Below, piece after piece: positions 48,654 to 59,600 of a DNA stretch of 64,000 bases. Origin of the DNA: Elmis aenea (Eukaryota > Arthropoda > Insecta > Coleoptera > Elmidae); contig OX393584.1 in assembly GCA_947652605.1 (NCBI GenBank), forward strand, positions 31,421,467 through 31,485,466, in the 5' to 3' direction. Within the stretch, counting starts at the first letter, position 1, and each line of letters starts with the position of its first letter. The position numbers were made by a program, and so were the translations under genes. The notes beneath the pieces were generated by a model that was not told where the DNA came from, ran no database searches, and saw only the letters and a list, made by a program, of their open reading frames with translations.

Positions 48654-50229
48654 ATGTTATGATATGCAAAGCTTTTGCGTTGACTGTTCTGTAAAGTTTT
48701 GATAGTTTTCATAAAAATCTCAAAGTTACTTTTATAATTAATACCAAAAAGTTTGTTAATACTTTGTTATGAATAAAGTGATTCACAAAATTTTTTAAGT
48801 AGTTTTTTTTTTACTGATTAAGTAATCTGCGTAACTACTAGGTTTGCTCTGTGTGTCACCATTCATACTTTATTTTACTTAATAATTGCATAAATATATT
48901 AAATAGCAAAGTAACATGATAAAGAGACATCCGTAATCACACAAATTTGTTATTATTTCTCTGTGATCTGTGATTGGTTTGACATCTGAAATACTGGCAT
49001 AATCATAAAGTCCTGAGATTGAAGCTGTTTCAGTTGAGCCAGTTTACCATAATATAATTAAGTGATTTTTCGTTTATTCAAGGCATTTAGACAAATTGTC
49101 TAGCAAGAAGGAATATTATTAGTTTAAGAATTGCGTCTGCTTTAAAAATAATCAAAGATGCTTAAGTTTGACTTGAAACCCGGCTATTTTTTAGTATAAA
49201 TAAACTAGTGAAATGGTTGGGAAATGTTGTAAAGGTTTTTTTTTTTTTTTTAATTAAAGCGAAACATACCATTTCGTGATGTATTTTATTGCCATGTACT
49301 AACACTTACATATTACGTTAACACATGTTGACCTTCCATTAGTAAAAATGTAATTCATATGTTAATCAATATCAGTTTGGTTATCACTTATCAGTTACTA
49401 ATTCACAATTTGTATACTTTAGGATGTTAATGAGGGCATATTCGTTTTATCATCTAATGCTACAATTGTTTTTAGTTATTACTACCCTCACAAAATTATT
49501 TTTATGATATAACTTATCTAAAATAAGTATATTTATGAATCTACTTAAAAAGTTTGAACTTTGGGAAAAACTTTAGTATGTTTATTAAAGGTTGATAATG
49601 TTATTAAGGTATTAAAATCATACAAATCAAAACACTGCATTCAACGCATTTTTATTTAAAAAAACAACAAATATACAACTGAATAGCTAAGAGAACACAT
49701 GTTTTATAGAAAACTGTTACAAAAAAATATCACATTATGCAAAATACTTAACAATAATGTGTAAACATAACATAGTAAAACTAAGATAATGAACAATGTT
49801 ACTTTAGTTAAATACGTATACAACAAAATTAAAGGCTTCCTATATTGCACATTTTCACACCCAAATAAATAGATGTAAACAAAAAGTGGATCTAAATTAT
49901 CATTTTACTCGACCTATTAAAATAAAAACAATTAACCGTTTTACTCGAAACTCCCTATCGGTATTTATACTCCAACAAATAAATACATTGTTGACATGTC
50001 CAACTGTATACCTTCTTTTATTATTAATATGGTCAGTAAAAAAAGGACCACTAAAACCAGGAGATTTAAAATCAAGCAGGACTGAACTTCTTCCAAAATA
50101 TTTTGTTTGTTTAATATATGTTTTGCTGATAAGTTTTACATTGTTGCTTTCTTCATTTTGATTTGAATCATCCTCACCATTCTAGCATAATATACTTCAA
50201 TATCAGCATCAAATATTTTGTGTTTCTAG
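48654..50229. other. No gene recognised
   Basis: AT-rich. I searched for the missing N-terminal kinesin exons (P-loop GQTxSGKT) and did not find them. A plus-strand ORF 49886-50161 has no recognised domain. AATAAA at 48773 could be a distal TIM50 polyadenylation site. Confidence 0.4.
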
Positions 50230-51042
50230 GGTTTCATACCTAGAGATATATAACGAAACCATTATTGACTTACTGGATGATACTAAAACGGTTTCGAAAA
50301 ATATTAAAATTCGAGAAGACTCAACTGGAAACATTGATGTTGACGTTACAAAAATAATAGCAAATTCCGTGCAACAAGTTACTACTGTTATGCGCCGTGG
50401 GGAAAGAAATCGCCACATTGGAGCCACGCAAATGAATGAGCGTAGTAGTCGTTCACATGGCATCTTTAGAATTGTACGTACAAATTTTTGTTTGTTGAGG
50501 AACTGATTAAATGTAATCCTGTCTTGCAGATCATCCAATCACATAGCGTGGACGATTCCATAAGTAAAACACCAGTACAATTGTCACAAATAAATCTGGT
50601 AGATCTGGCTGGTTTCGAAAGAGTGGCCAAAACCAATGTCACTGGTATTCGGCTTAAAGAAGGAAGCCATATCAACAAGTAATTTGTTAAATAGCACGTA
50701 CGATGCGAATTTCATTTAAAATATTTTTAGATCCTTACATACACTAGCCCTCGTTATCCATCAACTAAGCGAGGGAAACCCGTTTGTGAATTTTCGAGAT
50801 TCAAAACTTACAAGCCTATTAAAGCAGTCTCTGGGTGGCAATTCCAACACCCTAGTAATTGCTAACGTTCAACCAACTTCCGTTAACTGCACCCGCTCTA
50901 CATTGGCGTGAGTTGATGTAGAATTATTATCGGTTTTGGTGTAATAAATACTTTTTCCTTTTTTAGTTTTGCTTCTCGTGCAAAGACTGTTAAAAATCAG
51001 CCTGTAATCAACGAAACTAAACACAATTTGAAAAGTTTAGAG
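50230..51042 (+). pseudogene. Kinesin-7 (CENP-E)-like motor domain, internal fragment
   Basis: Four exons, 50230-50473, 50530-50678, 50731-50907 and 50967-51042, join in frame through consistent GT-AG introns to 215 residues. Motifs in order: VSYLEIYNETIIDLL; switch [14 protein letters not shown]; switch [40 protein letters not shown]; and STLAFASRAKTVKN. The layout and the INETKHN neck-like end fit the CENP-E/kinesin-7 group of microtubule motors used in chromosome movement. The usual DLAGSE is DLAGFE here, an unusual change in switch II. The ATP P-loop exons upstream and all stalk exons downstream are missing; the last donor (GTAAGG) leads into LINE and Grainyhead fragments. The frame is open, so it could be a recent gene fragment or part of a gene split across scaffolds. 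Confidence 0.7.
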
Positions 51043-51099
51043 GTAAGGCTTGTCTTATTTATTTTTTAAGTTATTTGTCTCATCACAAAGACCAATCTT

Positions 51100-51325
51100 G
51101 GGTTAATATTCCTGCTCTAAATCCTGCTTAAATATCTCCCATAGTTGTTTCTACTTTTGCTCTGAGTCTTTCGTAAATTTTGTATGCTGTAACAGTCCTT
51201 TATAGTTGTTACAGTTTGTGCAGTCCTCTATTTTATGCATAGGAATCGAAACTGTCTTTCTCCAATCTGTTGGTATTTCAATTTCACGCTTTTTCCGCAC
51301 TGTTTCGATTATTCTGTACAGTCCC
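51100..51325 (-). mobile_element. LINE reverse transcriptase N-terminal fragment
   Basis: Minus-strand translation gives LYRIIETVRKKREIEIPTDW, RKTVSIPMHKIEDCTNCNNY and KGLL, the fingers region of LINE reverse transcriptase (standard order: W-x6-IPIHKKGD, then NYRGIxLL). It is degenerate, with a frame loss near 51190. It directly abuts the last Grainyhead-like exon, and the reading frame is shared across the junction at about 51325. Confidence 0.8.
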
Positions 51326-51897
51326 ACTGTGGTTAGTGGAATGACATGGAGTGGAGTATATATTTCTTCCGACTCCTGACGTACATATAAGATTATTCGC
51401 TCATGAAGACTACGACCTAGTATTGTAGGCGACTTAGCAGCTTTATGTAATATGAAAGGGGAACCTGGTTTTAGATGTTTCGTTGGTCCCCTTGGAGAAC
51501 TATCGGTATCGTGGGGATAAAATCCTTGAAGTTTCGTCGGTGTCAGCTACATGATAAAAGGTTGACAATGAAAGTCTTAATAATTAATCTCCAAATTTAT
51601 CTTGTCAATGTCTTCTGCTGGTAAGAACAATACTGGGGGTTTGTTTAAATCACTCATAGAATAAAATTCCGAACGATCACAAACAGGATAATAAAACTCG
51701 GTCTTTTTTTTTCTTGCGGCATTTCTATCCTCATCACGTGTTTTACGTTCTGCGCCCTATTGAATGTGTATTGTTTATGTTATTATAAGTTAAATTACAA
51801 GCTGTGCTGTAAGTTACTTAATATAATGAATAATCTTACCCTATCATACACTTTTATTTGGCAATAGCCTCGATGATTTACGGTTCGTTCACGTGGC
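51151..51897 (-). pseudogene. Grainyhead-like exons 5 (partial), 6 and 7 with RT-fused tail
   Basis: Exon 5 (51840-51897, 5' part lost) encodes RERTVNHRGYCQIKVYDR, ending at a good donor (GTAAGA). Exon 6 (51601-51756) encodes GAERKTRDEDRNAARKKK and YYPVCDRSEFYSM, then NKPPVLFLPAEDIDK. Its donor is ATAAAT instead of GTAAAT, a disabling change. Exon 7 (51151-51546) starts after ATGTAG with LTPTKLQGFYPHDTD and contains RIILYVRQESEEIYTPLHV and TTVG. It then runs in frame for 56 codons of LINE reverse transcriptase to a TAG. In Grainyhead proteins these blocks end the CP2 DNA-binding domain and begin the dimerisation domain; most of the latter is absent here. Confidence 0.8.
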
Positions 51898-51910
51898 AAT
51901 GGCATTGTGT

Positions 51911-52533
51911 GCACTGGAATCCTTCGAAAAGTCCGGCAAAGGTAAGATGGCGCATTATTCGGTTACTTATAGAAACTTTTTAAATGAAGTTTTTACACTT
52001 CAAATTTTTGCTTCAACTCGATATTTCGATTCCCAGGTTTTATATCATAGGCACTTTAAGGGTAATTTATATGTTCGATTGTTTTTAGACTAAATTAATC
52101 AACTGATTGAGAGAAAATTTCGACTAGTCAAATGAAAATGTATGTACTAATTTGTTTTTGGTCGTATCGAACAACGTCTATATCTCTGAAATTATTCAGT
52201 TCATAATAATATTGTTGTGTTTGGATTGAAATGTAATTAATGCATATTTAAAAAATATTTTTAAAGTACTTCCGGAAAAAATTGTTCTCAACTATCAACC
52301 TTCAGTTTATGTACCTCATTACTTTGGGACCTAGGCTATTTTATGGTGCCTTTCAGCTTCAGTCTTTCTTAATTTTAGCATAGATTTAGAAGAAGTACTG
52401 AGCTTTTGAATATAATCTATAGATACGTGGAGCTAGCAAAAGTGAACTGATCCCACGTTGACAATGCGGTGATGTTAGACATGCTAGTTTAGTTTGTTAT
52501 ATGAGTTCATATGAAATGTATAAAAGCCCAGTA
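51911..52533. repeat. Left arm of a 0.6-kb inverted repeat
   Basis: Inverse of 52987-53610 with scattered differences. It begins inside an inverted copy of Grainyhead-like exon 4 (CTGGAATCC ... GGCAAAG at 51913-51941, then its donor GTAAGATGG) and runs through the following intron to AAAAGCCCAGTA at the gap edge. On its left it joins minus-sense exon 4 sequence (GGCAATGGCATTGTGTGC) at a short overlap. Confidence 0.9.
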
Positions 52534-52733
52534 NNNNNNNNNNNNNNNNNNNNNNNNNNNNNNNNNNNNNNNNNNNNNNNNNNNNNNNNNNNNNNNNNNN
52601 NNNNNNNNNNNNNNNNNNNNNNNNNNNNNNNNNNNNNNNNNNNNNNNNNNNNNNNNNNNNNNNNNNNNNNNNNNNNNNNNNNNNNNNNNNNNNNNNNNNN
52701 NNNNNNNNNNNNNNNNNNNNNNNNNNNNNNNNN
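52534..52733. other. Assembly gap, 200 N
   Basis: Exactly 200 unresolved bases, probably a conventional placeholder. It sits in the loop between the inverted arms, so the local order and orientation are not secure. Confidence 0.99.
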
Positions 52734-52734
52734 C

Positions 52735-52938
52735 CGGTGTCAGCTACATGATAAAAGGTTGACAATGAAAGTCTTAATAATTAATCTCCAAATTTACCTT
52801 GTCAATGTCTTCTGCTGGTAAGAACAATACTGGGGGTTTGTTTAAATCACTCATAGAATAAAATTCCGAACGATCACAAACAGGATAATAAAACTCGGTC
52901 TTTTTTTTTTTGCGGCATTTCTATCCTCATCCTATTCC
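52735..52938 (-). pseudogene. Second copy of Grainyhead-like exon 6 and adjacent intron
   Basis: Direct repeat of 51538-51734. The minus strand has the start of exon 7 (CTGACACCGG), the intron, and exon 6 from its donor back to GATGAGGATAGAAATGCCGC. Here the donor is intact (GTAAATT at 52797), unlike the first copy. The 5' third of the exon is replaced by unrelated sequence (52939-52986). The poly-T in the exon also differs in length. Confidence 0.82.
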
Positions 52939-52986
52939 TTTCCGTAACGCTTCAGCTTTCCGCTAAATGTTGCATGGACCTGGACG

Positions 52987-53610
52987 TACTGGGCTTTTAT
53001 ACATTTCATATGAACTCATATAACAAACTAAACTAGCATGTCTAACATCACCGCATTGTCAACGTGGGATCAGTTCACTTTTGCTAGCTCCACGTATCTA
53101 TAGATTATATTCAAAAGCTCAGTACTTCTTCTAAATCTATGCTAAAATTAAGAAAGACTGAAGCTGAAAGGCACCATAAAATAGCCTAGGTCCCAAAGTA
53201 ATGAGGTACATAAACTGAAGGTTGATAGTTGAGAACAATTTTTTCCCCAAGTACTTTAAAAATATTTTTTAAATATGCATTAATTACATTTCAATCCAAA
53301 CACAACAATATTATTATGAACTGAATAATTTCAGAGATATAGACGTTGTTCGATACGACCAAAAACAAATTAGTACATACATTTTCATTTGACTAGTCGA
53401 AATTTTCTCTCAATCAGTTGATTAATTTAGTCTAAAAACAATCGAACATATAAATCACCCTTAAAGTACCTATGATATAAAACCTGGGAATCGAAATATC
53501 GAGTTGTAGCAAAAATTTGAAGTGTAAAAACTTTATTTTAAAAAGTTTCTTAAGTAACCGAATAATGCGCCATCTTACCTTTGCTGGACTTTTTAGAGGA
53601 TTCCACTGCA
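52987..53610. repeat. Right arm of the 0.6-kb inverted repeat
   Basis: Runs from TACTGGGCTTTT through the intron into exon 4 (GGATTCCACTGC). Inverse of 51911-52533. Small indels (for example the CCCC versus CCGG stretch near 53246) show the two arms have diverged or represent different alleles. Confidence 0.9.
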
Positions 53611-56600
53611 CGGCAATGGCATTGTGTGCCACTTCTTCCACGCCACCTACCCCCACACAATTTTCGGTATCTAAAATTTAAAAAAACAAAAATTAGGATA
53701 CTGTCAAACATACTTTTAACATAGCCTCTTTATAAACTCACCTATCTATCTAAGCATCACTTGGATAGCGTGAAATGTAATTTAATAAATCAAATAAATT
53801 ATTTGCACCAATGTTTTATCTACACAGCTATCCGTATGTACATATTTTAACCCTTTAATGCATACTGTTGTAGAAATACAACAAACATGTTTGACTTTGT
53901 ATTTAGGCTATTTTAATACCTAGGACGATTAAATATATGCCGTTATGTATGTTGAACAGTTATCTTTCGCTAATGTACTTATTAGAACCGTTGTTAATTT
54001 TTGGAAGGGCGTCTCACCCTTAACCAGCTGACTATCAGTATCAGTCTTATTCTACAAGTTTGCTGTTCAGTTTAAAGTGATTATAGTGCAAATATTAGTT
54101 TAAAATAAATACCAGCCAATATTATAAGGTATGTAAATAACGTTTTGTTATATATTAGAAAAAAATAAATTATTATGTAGTCTTGATGCCACCAAATATG
54201 TATGTTGTAGATATACAACATTGGCTCATAGTTTTTGCTATATAATATTACATGAAGATATTTCTAAAAAATACTTCTAATTTGTGTTTAGCAAATTATT
54301 ATGGCAAGAAAATGTTATACCCAAGAGGAACTACAAGATATTGTCAATCATCTTAGTGATAGTGAATTTGAATTTTCTGATTAAAAAAATGACATTCTTT
54401 GAGTTTCGAATGGAAGTTTCCCAATGCCTGTGCCGAGTTGGACAAAAAACAACTATTAAACGTAGACTTCCATCCAGTCTTGATTTAGAAGAAATGATTG
54501 CAAGTAAAAAAAACCAAAGGACCAATGCAGTATGTTCCTCCCAAAAATGTACGCCTGGATCAAATGGGACACTGGATGGTTTGGTCAGCAAGAAAAAGGT
54601 GCAAATTTCCAAATTGGACCGGATATTCACAAGCAAGTTGTGAAAAATGCGGAGTGAACTTGTGTTTTAATAAAAAAAATAATTGTTTTAAAAAGTTTCA
54701 CACTGAAGTTTGATATTAAATAAGTGTAACCACTGCATAATGTTGTATATCTACAACATGACATTTTTGACCTTTTTAAATATGTTAGAATTGTAAAAAA
54801 AAATTTTTGTTAATAAAATATACACAGTAATTATTAATTAATCACCACCTAAAGAAATGGCAAGGGTTCGTTAAACTAATGAATAGGTACTAGCTGTATA
54901 CAAATTTTGAAAACTAAACTCTACGTTTTTATTATCGATCATGTATCCCTTTCTCATGTCGTATTAAGATTCAAAAAGTGGGGATCGCTTAAAAAATCAA
55001 AATAAAGCCATCTGAAATAGTTGTTTAAAAATTATTTTTCAGGTTTTGATATACAGTAGACTTTATTTAGCTTCGAGAGTACAAACATGAGTTACAATGA
55101 TCTATTAATAAATTTTACTTGGATCCGTCCCTGTATACGCTCTGAATTATGTGCGACAATAAAATTTATGGATTTAAATTTAGTAAACTAACGATGTCAT
55201 TATAAACAACCCCCACACACCCGACAAGGAATGAACGAAAATAGTATACACGACCTACATAAAACCTACGCCGATAAATTAAAAAAATAAAAGATATTAG
55301 GTACCTACATATTCACAATATTGATCTCAGTACAGGACAGTGTTTCTATGTTTGTAGGGTACATAGTTGATGGCTTTTTAATGCGTCAGCCTTGAAGTTA
55401 ATGATTGTATGTATAAGCAAGTATTGCATTTTGACGGCATCGCAATTAAAAATTTAAAAAATCAAAGAAAAGATACTTAAGAACAATTTTGCATAAATAA
55501 GAAAACAATTATACAACATCGAACGACATATAAGAAGAAAACATAATGCGCTAATGATATTAAATTTTTATAATACATTTACTCTTAAAGTGGGAGTTAA
55601 AATTCAAATATTGTTGACCTTTAGTAACACCGCATTAACAATTTATATTTAAATAAATGAAGGTAAAACGATTGCTTATAAATGTATTTTATTTTCTTAA
55701 ACGTTATTTATTAAGAAAGGATCTAAAAACTACATTTTATTGTCATTTCAAATGACATTTGTAAATTTTTACAATCCAGCGCGTCATTCGTTAAGCAGTA
55801 ATGTCAGAATAAGCATTTTAAGGAACAATAAAATCACGACCATGAAAGAATTTGATAATAAACTTACTCTTTTAATCTCATCCAATTTTATACATGCAAA
55901 GAAAACAAAATAATTCCAAAATGATATTTGTCAATTGATGAAAATATCTGATTTGGTCATTTTAACCACGGGCATAAACCATCAAACATCCTGCTGCAAA
56001 AAACTTAGGTCCTTAGCTCTTTTTACGTTTATTAACCCCACACCCCTATGAAAGCATCCTGCCTACGCCACTGGAGCGCAATGACGGCTTATTTCAAAAA
56101 ACACTAGACCTAACGAATCTTTGTTACACAGATTGGGCATTTTGTGGACAAAATTCATGTTTATTCAAATGTATTTATAGTACTCCACTAAGATCATAAA
56201 GTAATAGATAAAAACAGCTTCAAAGGTTTTTAAACAAATAGTTCAAAATGCAAAGTATCCGACCGAACATCAAGTGAATTCTTGATTTAAAACAAATGAA
56301 CAATGAGCGATAACTTAAGATATACAACTTCGTAAACTCTGGATAAACAATTGTAATAATATAACTTTCTAGCAATACATACATAGCGAGGAAATACATG
56401 CAGAGCCGGCTCTAGGGTTGCTAGCGCCTCCACAGAGCCCCTTGACGAGATCAATTTTGCCGTTTTGTAATAAAAGACGCTAGCGGTCACTATTTAAATA
56501 AATAATTTGAATACAAAATAAAAAGACAAGCCTCACACTAACCTGCATCTAAAACTCGTTGTTTGACGGAGTTCTGTTGCAATTGCCAAAGTTGCCATTG

Positions 56601-59600
56601 CTTGATCTCAACGTCTGGACTTTTCTCTCCTCGGAACATCAATGTAACGACGCTCTGAAACAAAAGCAAACAAATAAGATGACAAAAAATATGTTTCGGT
56701 TCGTAAGTTTAGATTTTAATCGTTCAGAAATGAATGGCAACGTTCAAAAATTGAACAGACCATTGAATTTAATTGGAACCGCGATAGAAGATATACACAA
56801 AAGGTTAGATGCGCTTAATCTTGGGGAAAAATAACGAAATGAAGGTAAATTTATTCCTGAGGTTACATTAATTAAGCAACATTTACGTTTACTTAAATTC
56901 AGTCATTTAGAGAAGTTCATTATGTACATTTATATACAGTATGGTACGGGGAAAAAAACATCATTACCGAGACAATAATTGATTTAATTTAATTAGACAA
57001 TGTTTTCATACATCAGTCATATAACTGGTTTCACGATTTTATAGCGTACTTTTTTTTCTATTTTGTATAAGTATGTTTGGTATGCATATGTCAGAGGCGG
57101 CCAACTAGTTTGTTGTCACGATCAAATGTTAGTCACGAGCTACGTACCAAATTATCGAATTTTCAAGCAAATTCTTCAGGAAAACCCGTTTGTACGGAGG
57201 TTTCAAATTATAGTGTTTTTCACTGGAACAGCTAAACTGATATTTAAAACATTTGCACCATTTTACTAGCAAAGGATACGCGCATCGAAAACTAAAGCAT
57301 GCGTGCATCAGATAATATTAATATAAAGGTCCACACACACCGGCGCGATTTCAAAGCGGGTGCGGCGCGGTCGCGGTCACGATAATTGGTAACCATGTTT
57401 ACTTACTTACGTAACCAGGTTACTAATTATTGTGACCGCGACCGCACCGCGCCCGCTTTGAAATCGCGCCGGTGTGAGTTGACCTTAAACCTTCTACAAT
57501 ACAAAATTAATTAATTAAATTTTAACAGTAAACAATTAGGTACATTAGTTAGCTTCTTAATGTGTAGCAATAATATCTACACACAAAATTTTACAAAATG
57601 TGGTCTTATTAAAGGTTCAAGAAAATTTAACAGTACATATATTTATAATATTTGTGATGTTTTGTTGTATGTTTGCTGTTAAAATGGCTGTGTTAAATAG
57701 TAACTTTGCTTTAGGGAGAAGATGAATTTCCATCTTTAGTTTGTTCAAAAACGACCTAAAACAATTATTGTGTACAGCTCTTTACGAATAATTCAGTTTT
57801 GGAAATATTTCTCTTGTATGGGACTCAAAAATGCGAAATTTGTAAAGAATGTTAACGTATTCACTCAAAATGGTTAAATTAAGTACAAAAGCTTCATAAA
57901 AAAAAAAAAATTATCGTTGTTAGATGGTCTTTATATTATCTGAAATTGTTAAATACACCCTAAGCAATGCATTTCAACCTTTGGTTCGTTCAGAAAAGGC
58001 CTAAACAACTTTTTTACAGCTCCTCATAGTTTTTAAATAAATCCCCAAGACTATATTTCCACTATTACTTTGGTTAAAAAAATTGTTAAAACTAATTTTT
58101 ACAGGTTTTTTAAGTTTAAGAAATATTCCAGTGTAAAACCTAGCATTTTTGTGGCAAAAAATCCGGAAAAAGGTCTTTATATTTTCTTAAACTGGTTAAG
58201 ACCTACTAATGTAAATTTATTAATAACGTAAGCTTTTAAAACAAAATTGTTCATTTGCGATTTTCTTAAAAATGTTGTTATGTAAGGGTATAAAAGTTTT
58301 AGTGCGTTGAAAAAAGAAAGAAAATGTCTTTCAAACCGTATAAAAAGTATGGTGCCGTAACTCCTAAAAAAAACAAAAGAAAACCAAAATTTGACATGAC
58401 AATATTTTGGGAAATACTGTATAAAACAACTTTTATTTGAAACTTTTTTTAATAATTCTTTCCAATAACAAAATAAGTGGGGGTGTCGTGAGTGATGCCT
58501 CACCCTGTATTTGAATATTTGTTAGAACGAACAGATGCTACAAGGAATTGGGTTCTGGAACCAATTACGTTGTCCCAGCGTACTTCTCTGTAGCATTCTA
58601 AATAACTTTTGTTTATGTTATAAAATGTACAAATGTAAACAAGTTCGTCAACAATTACGCCTCGTCTTATTTTTCCGCAAAAAAATTAAATCACGCTTCG
58701 ATCTCTAATGCTCTATGCAAATAAAATAATAGGAATTAGTAGTTACGTCATTTGAACTAACTTGATTTCTGATTTATTGAATGAAAACTGAATAATTGCG
58801 AGTTAATTTGCGTTTTTTTGCTTGAGCAAAGCAACAACTTGGACGTAAAATTGAATTATGATAGTTACTTTTTTTTAAATTGCTGCGCTATTAACTATTA
58901 CACTGGCAATCTAACTAATTAGTAATCACTATAATTGTTTTGACGTAATATTACTCGTAAAAATTTCAAATTTTATAATTGCTGTAAAAAATTAAGTGAT
59001 AAACACTATACAGAGTGACTTGTGGGAAACGGACGTTTTTTGAATGAACAGAATTCGGTTGATTTTCAAGTTTTTTTTTTTTTTTGTTTTTTTTTTTGCA
59101 AAGTGAAGAATAACATCTGCCATTTGATATGAAAAAGTCAAGTATCCTCTTGAACGAAAAGTTGTTTGGATTTTTGTTTGTTTTTAATCAAGTATACAAA
59201 TGCATACTGCAAACGCATCCATTGAAGTTGTTAGAAACACGTTCTCTGGCCGCTTCATTTAGCGTTTTGATGACTTGTCGTGGCCCCCAAGATCACCAGA
59301 CACTTTCCTGCGACTTTTTCTTGTGGGGGCACTTAAAAAAACGTGTTTTTGCCCACAAACCGCGTACACTAAGGGAGTTGAAAGATGCCATTACAGAAGG
59401 ACGCATTTAATTGACGCACAGCTGCTAGACCGAGTCATGAATGACTTGAAACTTGCATTCAGGAGGGTGGCCGCCACCTGATGGATATAAGTTTCCATAA
59501 CTAAATAATTATGGTAAATCAAATAGCATATGTTGTTTCTCAATTTGTAATAAATAAGTTTGCTTTTTCTTGAAAATCAACCGAGTTCTGTTCATTCATT

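Noticed and set aside
48654..50229. Missing kinesin N-terminal exons
   Set aside because: No P-loop (GQTxSGKT) or N-terminal strand motifs were found in any frame.
52484..52821. Long ORFs spanning the N stretch on both strands
   Set aside because: They exist only because unknown bases were translated as X; no sequence supports them.
54331..54636. 101-codon minus-strand ORF
   Set aside because: Antisense shadow of the piggyBac C-terminal fragment.
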